From Helicobacter_J cappadocius (GTDB lineage: Bacteria; Campylobacterota; Campylobacteria; Campylobacterales; Helicobacteraceae): a stretch of DNA of 64,000 nt. The notes under the pieces are model-generated. The model saw only the letters and a program-made list of their open reading frames with translations, was not told the DNA's origin and did not search any database. The stretch lies in NCBI RefSeq assembly GCF_030686155.1, contig NZ_JAUPEV010000009.1, forward strand, positions 17,642-81,641, read 5' to 3'. The position numbers and the translations under genes were made by a program. Shown piece by piece: positions 15,775-26,184 of this stretch (position 1 is its first letter; every line of letters starts with the position of its first letter).

Positions 15775-17622
15775 TTAAGTATTTTTGATAATATAATCAA
15801 CAGCACTTGAAGAGTCTAAGCCTATAGACTTCTCAACCATACCTGTATTACCGTGCGAGATATAAGAATCCTTCACTTCAAAACTATGTAATTTAATTTG
15901 TATATCGTTATCTGCAATGTATTCAAGCAATGCTGAACCAACCCCACCAATTTTATAGCTATCACTAAAAACAAAAGCATAAGAATAAGAATTTAAAATT
16001 TTCTTCAAATCTTTATCTAATGGCTTAAGAAATCTCAAATCCAATAAACCAGCCTCTATCCCACTAGTTTTTAATGATAAATACACTTCATAAGCTCTTC
16101 CAACACCATTTCCATAGCCTATCAATAAAATCTTTCCACCTTCTAGCAAAAGCTCTGATTTACCGATAATAAAATCTTTATTTTCAAAAATTCCATCATT
16201 GATTATAAATTTTCCACGCGGATATCTGAAGGCACACGGAGAAGAGGAGTGATTGGAAGCAAAAAGAATTGCGGATTTTAAAGACGCGTTATCACGGGGG
16301 GCAAAAAGAACCATATTAGGAATGGGACGTAAAAAAGAAATATCCAATAATCCCTGATGTGTTTCTCCATCTTCACCAACAATACCAGCTCTATCAATAG
16401 CAAATCTTACAGGCAAAGACATAATGCCGACATCATGCACAATCTGATCGTATGCACGTTGTAAAAAAGTTGAATAAATACTCACAAATGGCTTAAAACC
16501 CTCCTTTGCCAATGCAGCCATAGAAGTTACGGCATGTTGTTCGGCAATCGCAACATCCCAAAAGCGATTAGGATATTTATCAATTAATGCCCCTAATCCC
16601 GTACCTCCAGGCATTGCAGCAGTAGCACCTACAATTTTTTCATCCTCATTGGCTAGTTCAAGAAGGGTTTGAGAATAAATATCTGTTGGACTCTGAGCAT
16701 TAGTAGCTTTCTTTGAACTTCCTGTATCAAGATCAAATGGACCCACTCCATGCCATTTTTCATACCTTCCCTCTGCAATCTCATACCCCTTACCTTTTGT
16801 AGTTTGAGCATGTATAATCACAGGACATCTCATATCTTTTGCCAAATTTAATGCATGAATAACTTCATCTAAATGATGTCCATTAATAGGACCAATATAA
16901 TTAATACCCATCTCCTCAAATAAAATTCCCGGTGTAATTAACTTAAAAGACTCTTCAAAACGTTTGGCGATATAAGTTGCACTATCTGGCATTTTTTCTA
17001 ATAATTTCTTGATCCTGTCTTTCACAGACTGATACATAGGCCCAGCTATCAAATGTGAAAGATATTTACTAATTGCTCCAATAGGTTTAGCAATGCTCAT
17101 TTCATTGTCATTGAGAATAATAATCATTGGGTATTTTCTATCGCCTAATTCATTTAAGGCTTCATAAACCAATCCCGCGCTCATGCTTCCATCTCCAATA
17201 AGTGCTACAGGGATAGCATTTTTTTTCTGCAGTGCAAAAGCCTTAGCAACGCCCACTCCAAGAGAAATCGAAGTCGAACTATGCCCAGCAATAAAATAGT
17301 CAAAATCTGATTCTGAGGGCTTAATAAATCCACTCATACCTCCAAATTGTCTAAGAGTCTCAAATTCTTTCCATCTATTTGTGATCAATTTGTGTGCATA
17401 AGCTTGATGACTGACATCATAGATAAATGGATTCTCTCTACAATCAAAAACTCGATGCATACCCACGATAAGTTCCACAGCACCCAAAGTAGAGCTCAAA
17501 TGTCCTCCATTTTTACTAACAACTTCTAAAATTCTATGGCGAATATTTTCACAAAGTTCCAACAATGAAGCCATATCCATTGTGGCGAGGTTTGGAAAAC
17601 CTCCCCTAACTATCAAATCCAT
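15775..17622 (-). CDS. dxs: 1-deoxy-D-xylulose-5-phosphate synthase
   Basis: Dxs condenses pyruvate with glyceraldehyde-3-phosphate using thiamine diphosphate. This is the first step of the MEP isoprenoid pathway and also supplies precursors for thiamine and pyridoxal. The 615-residue protein shows GGHLSSTLGAVEL near the N-terminus, the cofactor motif GDGSMSAG..LNDNEMSI at about 140-175, and the transketolase central and C-terminal domains (IAEQHAVT, DRAGIVGEDGETHQG). It lies 1 nt after fliH, so it is co-transcribed with the flagellar genes, as in H. pylori. Confidence 0.97.
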   Translation of the reverse strand: MDLIVRGGFPNLATMDMASLLELCENIRHRILEVVSKNGGHLSSTLGAVELIVGMHRVFDCRENPFIYDVSHQAYAHKLITNRWKEFETLRQFGGMSGFIKPSESDFDYFIAGHSSTSISLGVGVAKAFALQKKNAIPVALIGDGSMSAGLVYEALNELGDRKYPMIIILNDNEMSIAKPIGAISKYLSHLIAGPMYQSVKDRIKKLLEKMPDSATYIAKRFEESFKLITPGILFEEMGINYIGPINGHHLDEVIHALNLAKDMRCPVIIHAQTTKGKGYEIAEGRYEKWHGVGPFDLDTGSSKKATNAQSPTDIYSQTLLELANEDEKIVGATAAMPGGTGLGALIDKYPNRFWDVAIAEQHAVTSMAALAKEGFKPFVSIYSTFLQRAYDQIVHDVGIMSLPVRFAIDRAGIVGEDGETHQGLLDISFLRPIPNMVLFAPRDNASLKSAILFASNHSSSPCAFRYPRGKFIINDGIFENKDFIIGKSELLLEGGKILLIGYGNGVGRAYEVYLSLKTSGIEAGLLDLRFLKPLDKDLKKILNSYSYAFVFSDSYKIGGVGSALLEYIADNDIQIKLHSFEVKDSYISHGNTGMVEKSIGLDSSSAVDYIIKNT

Positions 17623-17623
17623 T

Positions 17624-18436
17624 CTATGCTCTCAGATTATCTAATACGCTCTGTTTAAGCGTCCTATAACGGGTCATAATATTTCCATCAATATTACCAT
17701 TACTACAAGTGATAACAACTCCGCCTTTTGAAATTGCATCACTAGGCTCAAGTTTTATTTTTTGAGAATCCTTGAGATTCTCATTCAAATATGGATAGTC
17801 ATTTGTATTTACCTTAATATGTATATCAGTGGCATCTACAATACTTGATAAAAGCTCTTTTGCTAGTGCAAGAGCTACTTTTTGACTGCTTGAATCTATT
17901 TCTTTAACGATAACTTCTTTAGCTATATCTACGGCAATTCCACTAAGCTCTTTTTCTAATTCTTCAAGATGAGATTGAGATCTTTTCATTTCAGTATCCA
18001 ATGCAATAGCAGATTGAATCAGAGTTGTTTTCTCTTTTTCAATCATATCAAGCATTTCTTTTTTTGCTTTTTCTTCTCCCTCTTTAATTCCATCTTTATA
18101 TCCATCATTGCGTGCACCAGCAACTCTTTCTTCGATTTCAAGCTGTTGTTTTTCAAATTGAATTTGAAGCTTAGCAAGAGAGCTAGAAAGTTCGTCTGTT
18201 TTTTGCAAAAGTCTTTCAATCAGATCCTTTTCCAATGAATTTGAATTTTTTTTGGCCTCTTGAATGTCTTGAGAGCTATTTGGATTTGGAGCAGATGACT
18301 GGATGATACTTACTGTCTCATCAATATCATCACTTTTATTTTTAATAATAGATTTAAATTCATATCTCTGAACATTATGCTTTGATAATTCATTTTTAGC
18401 AATCAAATTTTCTTCTTCAAAATTACTCAACAACAT
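17624..18436 (-). CDS. fliH: Flagellar export ATPase regulator FliH
   Basis: FliH binds the export ATPase FliI and links it to the flagellar C-ring. The 270-residue protein has an acidic, low-complexity N-terminus, a long coiled coil (about 80-160) with glycine/alanine spacing (VAGARNDGYKDGIKEGEEKAKKE), and a C-terminal domain resembling the V/F-ATPase peripheral stalk (IAVDIAKEVIVKEIDSS). The start overlaps fliG by 14 nt, which supports translational coupling in the fliF-fliG-fliH-dxs operon. Confidence 0.92.
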   Translation of the reverse strand: MLLSNFEEENLIAKNELSKHNVQRYEFKSIIKNKSDDIDETVSIIQSSAPNPNSSQDIQEAKKNSNSLEKDLIERLLQKTDELSSSLAKLQIQFEKQQLEIEERVAGARNDGYKDGIKEGEEKAKKEMLDMIEKEKTTLIQSAIALDTEMKRSQSHLEELEKELSGIAVDIAKEVIVKEIDSSSQKVALALAKELLSSIVDATDIHIKVNTNDYPYLNENLKDSQKIKLEPSDAISKGGVVITCSNGNIDGNIMTRYRTLKQSVLDNLRA

Positions 18437-19454
18437 CTTCTTCCTCTCCTATTTGGATAAGTCCCTGTTCAGACAAGGATTGCACAACTTCCACAATTTT
18501 ACGTTGAGCACTTTCAACATCTTTTACTTTTACAGCTCCTAAAAATTGCATTTCTTCCACAAATTGCTCACTTGCACGCGTACTCATATTATCTAAGAAC
18601 TTCTGTTTAAGTTCATCAGGTGAGGATTTCAACGCCAAGATCAAATCCTTCTTGTCAGCAATTTTAAGAATCTCTCTAATGGCATTTTTATCAAGTTTAG
18701 AAATATCCTCAAAGGTAAACATCATTTCTTTTATTTCACTCGCAAGTTGCTCATCGATCTGTTCGATATAGGAAATAGTCGCTTTTGCTGCTTTTTGACC
18801 AAGTCTATTAAACATCTCTGCAACGGCTCTAGGACCACCAACTTCAACTTTATAACTAGTAAGAGATTCGAGTTTATTTTCCAATACAGTTGAAACTCTT
18901 TTAACAACATTAGGGGAAATATCGCCTAAATTTGCCATTCTAATTGAAATCTCTGCACGCATGTCATCTTGAAAATATCCTAAAGTCTCAGCTGCACTTG
19001 AAGAGTCCATATGGGCAAGAATAAGTGCGATAGTTTGAGGATGTTCATTCACAATAAAATCTGCAAGTTGTTGAGGTCTAACTTTCATTAAATAAGAGAA
19101 GTTTTTTGTAGATTGCATACTCTTGGCAAGTTTGTCTAAAACTTTTTTAGCTTCCTCTGGTCCTAATGTTTTATTTAAGAGTTCTCTAGCATAGTCCAAT
19201 CCACCACTATTGATATATTGATTGGACTGAAATATTGCATAAAACTCTTCCAAAACTGCTCCACCAATAGCCTTATCAGTGCCATTTAGTTGCATTATCT
19301 GCTTACTGATTTCTGTAATACTATCAATATCTAAATGTCTAAAAACTTCACTTGTAGAATCTTCCCCGACCTGAATGAGTAAAATAGCAATTTTTTCTGC
19401 CATAGAAAGTTCATCGTATTGAGCTCTTTGTTTGGAACTAAGTTTTGAAGCCAT
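18423..19454 (-). CDS. fliG: Flagellar motor switch protein FliG
   Basis: FliG is the rotor protein of the flagellar C-ring that receives torque from MotA and links the MS-ring to FliM. The 343-residue protein has the expected N-terminal, middle (EHPQTIALILAHM, about 137-150) and C-terminal domains. The last includes the charged torque helix near MFTFEDISKLDKNAIREILK, with conserved acidic and basic residues. It starts 9 nt after fliF and overlaps fliH at its 3' end. Confidence 0.97.
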   Translation of the reverse strand: MASKLSSKQRAQYDELSMAEKIAILLIQVGEDSTSEVFRHLDIDSITEISKQIMQLNGTDKAIGGAVLEEFYAIFQSNQYINSGGLDYARELLNKTLGPEEAKKVLDKLAKSMQSTKNFSYLMKVRPQQLADFIVNEHPQTIALILAHMDSSSAAETLGYFQDDMRAEISIRMANLGDISPNVVKRVSTVLENKLESLTSYKVEVGGPRAVAEMFNRLGQKAAKATISYIEQIDEQLASEIKEMMFTFEDISKLDKNAIREILKIADKKDLILALKSSPDELKQKFLDNMSTRASEQFVEEMQFLGAVKVKDVESAQRKIVEVVQSLSEQGLIQIGEEEDVVE

Positions 19455-19463
19455 TATCTACTC

Positions 19464-21161
19464 CTATGACCTATTTTCAGGACTAATCTCATCTTTTATC
19501 AATGTCTTGAACAAAGCGGCAATCTCTTCAGGTTTTTCTTCGATGCTGCTCTTTATTTTTTCAAGCAAAACATCATATTTTACTTCATCTTCACTAAAAT
19601 CACTACTGAGTCCAAGCTGATCTTCGACACGTTTTCTAATCTCGCTAAATTTATTGAGATCTCCATCATCCTCGTCATTGATTTCAAACAATGATTCGAT
19701 CTTATCTTCTTCATTTTCCTGAACTTCCAACATCCGTTCAGCAAATGGAGAAATAATTTTCTTGTAAAAAATAAATATCACCACAGCCACTAGAACATAT
19801 TTCAAAAGTGGCATAAATGGCCCCAGATATTTCTCAACATCTGCAGAAAACTTTTCAAAACCAGTCAATGGAACATAATTTTCTGTTTTTGCATCAAATT
19901 CAAAATTACTTACGGCCACATCATCGCCTCTTTGTGCGGAATAACCTATAGCCTGTTTAACTAAAGAGTCAATCTTCTGCATTTCCTCTGTGCTTAAGGG
20001 AACATATTCTATGTTTTCGGTTCCATCTTTGCTAACTTTTTTATATTTACCATCTACAACTACAGCTGCACTCAAACGAGATAAGACTCCAAACTCTCCT
20101 TTGATTTCACTAACCGTTTTCCCCACTTCATAGTTCGTTGTATTTTGTGATTTTTCATATTTTTCTTTAGCGTTGTTGTCATCGAGTCCTTGAACAGGAC
20201 CTATGTTACTTACAGCTCCCGGTACTCCTCCGATTTGTTTGGGCTGTGCTCCTTCTCGTTTCTCTTCTAAATTTTGCTCACTTCGCACAACATTGTTTGG
20301 ATCATAAGTTTCTTTTGTACTTTTTTTCTGACTAAAATCAAAATCAGCATTTACTCTAGCAACTACCTTGTCTTTGCCGCCCACAATAGGTGAAAGAATA
20401 TTGATAATTTTGTTCTCTAAAATATTTTCAAAATTTTGTTTATATTTTAGCTGTGTGGCAGCAAGCTCTTTAGATGTAGTAAAATCATCACCCTCTCCTA
20501 ATGGTTCGCCATCTTCATCTACAAGTTTTACATTTTCTGGAGTAAGTTTAGTAACTGATGCAGCGACAAGGTTTTTAATACCCATAATCTGTGGTGTTGT
20601 CAAACGCATATTTGGTTTTATTTTTAACATAACTGAGGCAGTTGGAGGAACTTCTTTACTTACAAAAACAGAGTCTTTTGGAATGGCGATATGAACATTA
20701 GCTTTCTCTATAGGATTAAGACTCTCGATAGTGCGAGATAACTCTCCTTCTGTTGCACGTATAAATTTAATTTTTTGATCAAAATCTGTAGCACCAAAAT
20801 CTTTGACATCAAAAATCTCAAAACCAACCTTGCTACTTTTGGGAATACCCTGTGTTGCAAGAGCTATTCTCTCTTCATAAACCTTATCTCTAGGAATAAG
20901 AATGGTATCTTCTTTGGGAACTTTATACGGAATTTGATTCTGTTGCAAATATTGTAAAATTAAGGCATTATCGCTTGGATTCATTCCTTCAAACAAAACA
21001 GCATAACTTCCATCTTTTCGCTTTTCTCCAATGGGAAAAATCAATAAAAATACCAAAAATGCGACAATCAAAACAGTCGCACCCAAAATTACTATTTTTT
21101 GTTTTTTATTAAGCTTGGTAAAAAATTTACTTATCTGTTGAAATAGAGCCTTGATATCCAA
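19464..21161 (-). CDS. fliF: Flagellar MS-ring protein FliF
   Basis: FliF forms the inner-membrane MS-ring, the base of the flagellar rotor and housing of the export gate. The 565-residue protein has membrane helices at about 24-43 and 445-463. The ring-building motifs lie between them (PKEDTILIPRDKVYEERIALATQGIPKSSKVGFEIFD and related), and an acidic cytosolic tail that binds FliG follows. It is the first flagellar gene of this operon, 43 nt after hisC. Confidence 0.96.
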   Translation of the reverse strand: MDIKALFQQISKFFTKLNKKQKIVILGATVLIVAFLVFLLIFPIGEKRKDGSYAVLFEGMNPSDNALILQYLQQNQIPYKVPKEDTILIPRDKVYEERIALATQGIPKSSKVGFEIFDVKDFGATDFDQKIKFIRATEGELSRTIESLNPIEKANVHIAIPKDSVFVSKEVPPTASVMLKIKPNMRLTTPQIMGIKNLVAASVTKLTPENVKLVDEDGEPLGEGDDFTTSKELAATQLKYKQNFENILENKIINILSPIVGGKDKVVARVNADFDFSQKKSTKETYDPNNVVRSEQNLEEKREGAQPKQIGGVPGAVSNIGPVQGLDDNNAKEKYEKSQNTTNYEVGKTVSEIKGEFGVLSRLSAAVVVDGKYKKVSKDGTENIEYVPLSTEEMQKIDSLVKQAIGYSAQRGDDVAVSNFEFDAKTENYVPLTGFEKFSADVEKYLGPFMPLLKYVLVAVVIFIFYKKIISPFAERMLEVQENEEDKIESLFEINDEDDGDLNKFSEIRKRVEDQLGLSSDFSEDEVKYDVLLEKIKSSIEEKPEEIAALFKTLIKDEISPENRS

Positions 21162-21204
21162 TTTTATCCTCTGATATTTTTAATTTACTTTAACAAAAAT
21201 TTGC

Positions 21205-22317
21205 TTATAGTTTGTGTTTCGATGAAAAAAATTCTTGCAACAATTCAAGCACTCTGTTATTTTGATCGGCTCGTCCAATAGTTATCCTAATAGCATTAAT
21301 GCCATAAGACTTGAGATTTCTAATAATCACTCCTTTTTTCAAAAGCCAATCACACACTTGAGTGCTAGAATATTTTTCTTCCAAAACAAATGTGATGAAA
21401 TTTCCCCATGAAGGAATAAACTCTATTGAATTTTCAATCGCAAAAGCTTCGTATCGAAGCATTTCCTTGAGTACAGCTGAAACACTAGATTGAACAAAAA
21501 CCTGATCTTTAATAGCCTCATGTGCGGCATCCAAGCTTAAAATACCGATATTAAAAGGTGGTCGGAGCTTAGAGAGTGCTTTGATAATCTCAGGATGTGC
21601 TAGTCCATATCCAATACGCATACCTCCAAGACCATATGCCTTTGAAAAGGTGCCTAAGTAAATAACATTTTCAAATTTTTCCAAAAGCTCTTTTGGTTCA
21701 ATTGCCTTGTTTTTATCTTTTGATTTTGCAAACTCTTGATAAGCACCATCTATGACTACTAGAGTTTCTTTTGATGTTTGTGAAATGAGGTTAAACACAG
21801 CATCTTTATCCAAACATTCTCCAAGCGGGTTATTTGGCACACATAAAAAAACAACTTCAGGTTTATGTTCATCATAAAGAGAACTGAATTCGTTTACATC
21901 GTGATGATTACTAGATGTTTTTATGACTTTTGCTCCGACTTGCTTAGCATAAATCTCATACATGGCAAAAGTAACTTTTGCCATCAAGACCTTCGTATTA
22001 GGTCTACATTTCGCACGGATACAAAACTCTATGACTTGATCGCTACCTGCACCTATGATGATATTATTTGATTTGATATTATATTTATGGGCAATAGCAT
22101 CTTTAAGCTCAAACATCGAATCATCAGGATAAAAACTAGCCTTTTTTGCACCCGAGATGATGGCATCATTTACTTTTGGAGAATAACCAAAAGGATTTTC
22201 ATTACTGCCTAATTTAATAACATCTTCTGGTTTGATTCCAAACTCTCGAACAAGAAGCTCAACAGGCTTTCCTGCTTCATAATTTACAATATCATCTAAC
22301 TCTTGGTTGAAATTCAT
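21205..22317 (-). CDS. hisC: Histidinol-phosphate aminotransferase
   Basis: A PLP-dependent aminotransferase of fold type I that makes histidinol phosphate and, in many bacteria, also transaminates aromatic amino acids. The 370-residue protein has [11 protein letters not shown] at the N-terminus, the PLP-lysine in [17 protein letters not shown] near residue 223, and a late arginine for the substrate phosphate in [17 protein letters not shown]. No other his genes lie nearby. It is upstream of fliF on the same strand and may share the transcript. Confidence 0.93.
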   Translation of the reverse strand: MNFNQELDDIVNYEAGKPVELLVREFGIKPEDVIKLGSNENPFGYSPKVNDAIISGAKKASFYPDDSMFELKDAIAHKYNIKSNNIIIGAGSDQVIEFCIRAKCRPNTKVLMAKVTFAMYEIYAKQVGAKVIKTSSNHHDVNEFSSLYDEHKPEVVFLCVPNNPLGECLDKDAVFNLISQTSKETLVVIDGAYQEFAKSKDKNKAIEPKELLEKFENVIYLGTFSKAYGLGGMRIGYGLAHPEIIKALSKLRPPFNIGILSLDAAHEAIKDQVFVQSSVSAVLKEMLRYEAFAIENSIEFIPSWGNFITFVLEEKYSSTQVCDWLLKKGVIIRNLKSYGINAIRITIGRADQNNRVLELLQEFFSSKHKL

Positions 22318-22402
22318 TTAAACCTTCTTGATAGCTTTTGTGATTATAGATTGTATCTAAAAATCACATAAAAATTGGAATATTTTAAGGATAATTGGAT
22401 GT

Positions 22403-22702
22403 CTATTTTGTTTTCTTTATAATTTCAAATTTTTTGAAATACTCATCAATCTCTTCTCGCATTTCTCTGCCTACTTCCTCAAAAGCATCTAAAAGTACTT
22501 CATAGCTACCAATCCCGCCAATAAAATCCCAAAATTCGGCAGCAACTTTGAGTTCGTATTCCAAATCAAGCATTCCTGCCATAGTCCATCTTTCATAAGG
22601 TTTTGGTTCATAGGGATTATAGGGAATGGCTATGAGTGTATGAATATTCATATTTGGATTATTGTATGCAAAACTAGCTATCCAAGTAAGAAGACGTACC
22701 AT
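22403..22702 (-). pseudogene. C-terminal remnant of a second type II restriction endonuclease
   Basis: A frame of about 99 residues from the ATG at 22702, overlapping the methyltransferase 3' end by 29 nt. It starts abruptly in what reads like the interior of a protein (TWIASFAYNNPNMNIHTL) and continues with PYNPYEPKPYERWTM and a charged C-terminal helix. From memory the segment resembles the C-terminus of TdeIII-like type II nucleases, normally about three times longer. No catalytic PD-(D/E)xK motif remains, so it is most likely a deletion remnant. It could instead be a small protein of unknown function. Confidence 0.5.
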
Positions 22703-23894
22703 TTTTGAATATTTTTTCACTTTCAAGCACAGCAGAGAGATTTTTAACAATACTAATTCTATGATCATCAAAATTGTTCAATAAACTATGAACATCACTA
22801 TGTGTCTGAATAAGAAAGGATTTTTGTGATTTTTTTATTTTTATTGCTTGTTGCAATTTTTGATAAGCGTCATAAAGACTTTCATTTTCCTTTTGAATTT
22901 TGATAAGAATGGGAGCATTATTAAATTGTTGTTTTAATATAGCATCAATACCGTTATTTCTCTGCACGGGGATAAATTCAACACCAAATAAATATTTTTC
23001 TAAATCTATTTGTTGATTTAAAAAATAATCCCTACCTTTATGTAAAACTACAGAATGAGTTTTAATAGGGTTTTCTAGTCTCTCTTTAGTGATTTTTACT
23101 GCCTCTTGAGAGATGTCAATACCTATAAAGTTCCTATTGTTAAGTTTTGCAGCCAAAAGGGTTGTACCACTACCGCAAAAAGGATCTAAAATTAAGTCGC
23201 CATGACTACTTGCAATTTTAATGATTCTTTCCAAAAGAGCAATGGGTTTTTGCGTCGGATATTGAATTCTTTCCTTTGCTTTAGGATTAAGATAAGGGAT
23301 ATCCCATACATCGCTCAATGGAACACCCTTTTTACACTCGCTAATTATAACTTCTCCCTTAGAATCTTTTGCGTAAATACTTTTGCCAAACTCATCTCTT
23401 TTTCTTTGTTGCAAGATTTGATCAATATTTGTAGCAGGCGAATAATCTTGATAAATAAAATTAAATTTAAAATTTTTACTTTTAGAATAAAAATAGATAT
23501 TTTGATGATTTCTTAAAAGTCCCTTTTTGGAATTTGACCAACGCTTATAAGTCCATATAATTTCAGATTGAAAATTTTGAAATCCAAAAACAGAATCAAG
23601 CAATAAACGCACAATGTGATTTGCATTTATATCACAATGCACAAAAATTGAACCCGTATTTTTTAAAATTCTTTGAAATTCGACAAATCTTAAAAAAAGA
23701 AAATCGGCATATTCATCACAGTTTTTCCAATTATCATTAAAACTTAAGATTTTACTCCTATCTTTTGTTGTTTGTTTTTGAATTTTGTTAGTGAAAAATG
23801 GCGGATCAAGATAAATCAAATCTATGATACCCGAATCAATATTCTTTGTTATATCTAAACAGTCGCCAAAAATTACAGAATTCTTATTCATCAC
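22674..23894 (-). CDS. Beta-class DNA methyltransferase (N6-adenine or N4-cytosine)
   Basis: A 406-residue SAM-dependent DNA methyltransferase. The catalytic motif DPPF (30-33, in LIYLDPPFFTN) precedes the SAM-binding motif DPFCGSGTT (about 233-241), the beta-class order of amino-methyltransferases. PTQKPIALLERII just before the second motif is also typical. The last 130 residues (GVEFIPVQRNNGIDAIL onward) are probably for target recognition or dimerisation. It overlaps the ApaLI-like nuclease gene upstream by 11 nt and so most simply protects that enzyme's sites. The overlapping remnant of another nuclease at its 3' end leaves open which nuclease it evolved with. Confidence 0.85.
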   Translation of the reverse strand: MMNKNSVIFGDCLDITKNIDSGIIDLIYLDPPFFTNKIQKQTTKDRSKILSFNDNWKNCDEYADFLFLRFVEFQRILKNTGSIFVHCDINANHIVRLLLDSVFGFQNFQSEIIWTYKRWSNSKKGLLRNHQNIYFYSKSKNFKFNFIYQDYSPATNIDQILQQRKRDEFGKSIYAKDSKGEVIISECKKGVPLSDVWDIPYLNPKAKERIQYPTQKPIALLERIIKIASSHGDLILDPFCGSGTTLLAAKLNNRNFIGIDISQEAVKITKERLENPIKTHSVVLHKGRDYFLNQQIDLEKYLFGVEFIPVQRNNGIDAILKQQFNNAPILIKIQKENESLYDAYQKLQQAIKIKKSQKSFLIQTHSDVHSLLNNFDDHRISIVKNLSAVLESEKIFKNGTSSYLDS

Positions 23895-24510
23895 TCTTCT
23901 CTTTTGCTATTTTTTCCAAAATCTCTTTTAAATTAATATTGGTCTGTAATTCTATATACTCCCAAGCTTCATCACAACAATAATAATACCCACCAATTCC
24001 CAAATAGAGCGTTTTTAATGCCTGTTGAATTTTCATAGCCTGTTGCCTATTAGGGTAATAAAACATAATTCTAACAGGTATAAATCCTGCATTTTTAATA
24101 ACCTGAATTCTTGTATGTTCTTTTGTAATATGATCACCATCTGTTGTGGCATCTCTCCATTTAATTTCTATAGCATTCGTGCCACAAAGACAATCAATCT
24201 CAAAAGTTTTAGGTCGATTACCTAAAGTATTCGGGATTTTCAATGAACCTGAATCATTAAAAGCATATTTAAAACATAATTTTGTGGCAGATTCCAAAAA
24301 ACTTCCCGCGTATTTATATAAAAATCGTCCTTTGTTTTGATATTGATCAATTAATAATCCTTCGTTATCACTAATTCCTAGCACTTGGTAAATTAAAAAA
24401 TGTGACAAATCATCATTTTCCATCTCTAATTTTCTTAATTGAAGTTGTTCGGTAAGTTTAAGTGAATATTTATTTGCAAGTTGCCTTATTTCAACTTCTA
24501 TATCTTGCAT
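23884..24510 (-). CDS. ApaLI-like type II restriction endonuclease
   Basis: A 208-residue protein with a compact nuclease core: Asp106 in FEIDCL and Glu115-x-Lys117 in AIEIKW form a PD-(D/E)xK-type site. WRDATTDGDHITKEHTR and MFYYPNRQQAMKIQ match what I recall of the ApaLI restriction family, which cuts GTGCAC. The exact site here is not proven. It precedes the methyltransferase with an 11-nt overlap, so the nuclease is translated first. The protein appears full length and intact. It is inserted between hisC and guaA, a position where accessory DNA is plausible. Confidence 0.65.
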   Translation of the reverse strand: MQDIEVEIRQLANKYSLKLTEQLQLRKLEMENDDLSHFLIYQVLGISDNEGLLIDQYQNKGRFLYKYAGSFLESATKLCFKYAFNDSGSLKIPNTLGNRPKTFEIDCLCGTNAIEIKWRDATTDGDHITKEHTRIQVIKNAGFIPVRIMFYYPNRQQAMKIQQALKTLYLGIGGYYYCCDEAWEYIELQTNINLKEILEKIAKEKSDE

Positions 24511-24551
24511 ACTTTTTTATACTCCTTTTTACCAATCGTAATTTTATAATA

Positions 24552-26099
24552 TTACTCCCACTCGATAGTCCCAGGTGGTTTGGAAGTAATATCATATACT
24601 ACGCGATTGATTCCTTCTACTTCATTAATAATACGATTAGAAATATTTTCTAAAAGCTGGTGTGGCAAATGTGCAAAAGTCGCACTCATTCCATCAATAG
24701 CCTCTACAGCTCGAACACAAATTGTATTATCATAAGTTCGATTATCTCCCATCACACCTACTGATCTGACATTCAGGAGTACGCAAAAAGCTTGCCATAC
24801 TTTATCATAATACCCACTCCTATTAAGTTCATCCAAAAAAATCACATCAGCCTTGCGTAAAAGATCTAAATCTACCTTATTCACTTCTCCCATTATTCGT
24901 ATGGCTAGACCAGGTCCGGGAAATGGATGTCTCATCAGCATTTCTTCAGGCATTCCAAGTTCTCTTCCTAATGCCCTCACCTCATCTTTAAAAAGTTCTC
25001 TTAATGGCTCAATCAATTCAAATTTCATCCATTCAGGAAGCCCTCCTACATTATGGTGAGATTTGATGGTTTTACTTGGTCCTTTTACACTCACAGACTC
25101 AATAACATCTGGATAAAGCGTACCTTGTGCAAGATATTTAATCTCTCCATTTGTATTGTATTTTTTAGCCTCTCTTTCAAAAACCTCAATAAAAGTCTCT
25201 CCGATAATCTTGCGCTTTGTTTCTGGATCGCATACCCCTGCTAATCTATCTAAAAACAACTCACTTGCATCAACTACCACAAGAGGAACTCCTAGATTTT
25301 GGGCAAACATCTTTTCTACGGCTTCACGTTCACCCGCTCTTAAAAGCCCATGATCTACAAAAACAGGAACAAGCCTATCGCCAATAGCACGATAAAGAAG
25401 CGTAGCAACCACACTAGAATCCACACCTCCGCTGACACCACAGAGAACCTTCCCGTCCGCAGCTATCTGGGCAAGTTTTTTGATCTCATTTTGGGCAAAA
25501 TTTTTCATATTCCACTCTGGGTTTGCTCCACAAATATTATGTGCAAAATTAAATAGATACTTCCCGCCTTCTTTAGAGTGAGCTACTTCTGGATGAAACT
25601 GCACAGCATAAATCTTTTTTTCCTTATTCTGCACAGCCGCATAAGGAGAATTCAAGCTTTTTGCAACTGCTTGAAATCCTTTTCCTAGCACCTCAACCCT
25701 GTCACCATGGCTCATCCATACGATCTCACCATCTTTGCAGTCCTTAAACAACTCACACTCACTCACAATGTCTAAATTTGCCTTTCCATATTCGTGTGCA
25801 AGTGCTTTTTCTACCTTGCCATCAAAATAATCCATCAAATACTGCATTCCATAGCAAATTCCAAGTATTGGCAATCCAAGATTAAAAATTTCAGTATTGG
25901 GTTTATAGGCATCTTCTTCATACACACTTGCAGGACCACCGCTCAAAATAATTCCTTTTGGTTTTCTTGATCTAATTGCCTCTATCTTTTCAAAATACGG
26001 AACAATCTCTGCATAAATACCAAATTCGCGCAACCTTCTTGCAATGAGCTGGGTAAATTGACTCCCAAAATCCAAAACCAAAATATCTACATTGCCCAA
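24552..26099 (-). CDS. guaA: GMP synthase (glutamine-hydrolysing)
   Basis: GuaA aminates XMP to GMP using glutamine and ATP. The 515-residue protein has a class I glutamine amidotransferase domain, with the nucleophile cysteine in GICYGMQ near 82 and HPEVAHS near 169, and an ATP-pyrophosphatase domain with GVSGGVDSS. The C-terminal dimerisation domain ends [11 protein letters not shown], as usual. Translation starts at TTG (26097-26099), because no in-frame ATG fits the first strand and AAGGAG lies 6 nt upstream. Confidence 0.97.
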   Translation of the reverse strand: MGNVDILVLDFGSQFTQLIARRLREFGIYAEIVPYFEKIEAIRSRKPKGIILSGGPASVYEEDAYKPNTEIFNLGLPILGICYGMQYLMDYFDGKVEKALAHEYGKANLDIVSECELFKDCKDGEIVWMSHGDRVEVLGKGFQAVAKSLNSPYAAVQNKEKKIYAVQFHPEVAHSKEGGKYLFNFAHNICGANPEWNMKNFAQNEIKKLAQIAADGKVLCGVSGGVDSSVVATLLYRAIGDRLVPVFVDHGLLRAGEREAVEKMFAQNLGVPLVVVDASELFLDRLAGVCDPETKRKIIGETFIEVFEREAKKYNTNGEIKYLAQGTLYPDVIESVSVKGPSKTIKSHHNVGGLPEWMKFELIEPLRELFKDEVRALGRELGMPEEMLMRHPFPGPGLAIRIMGEVNKVDLDLLRKADVIFLDELNRSGYYDKVWQAFCVLLNVRSVGVMGDNRTYDNTICVRAVEAIDGMSATFAHLPHQLLENISNRIINEVEGINRVVYDITSKPPGTIEWE

Positions 26100-26125
26100 A
26101 TCTCACTCCTTAAAAAATAATTACA

Positions 26126-26131
26126 ATTATA
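26126..26131 (-). promoter_or_regulatory. -10 element before guaA
   Basis: TATAAT on the minus strand lies 27 nt before the TTG start of guaA, in the 85-nt gap after thiL. No -35 match was found. Confidence 0.5.
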
Positions 26132-26184
26132 TAATCTTTGCACCCAGATTCAAATAACTATCTTATGCAATATTTGAAAATCTT

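Noticed and set aside
22318..22402. An attachment site or terminal repeat bounding the restriction-modification locus
   Set aside because: No direct repeat shared between the hisC side and the guaA side gap could be found by eye.
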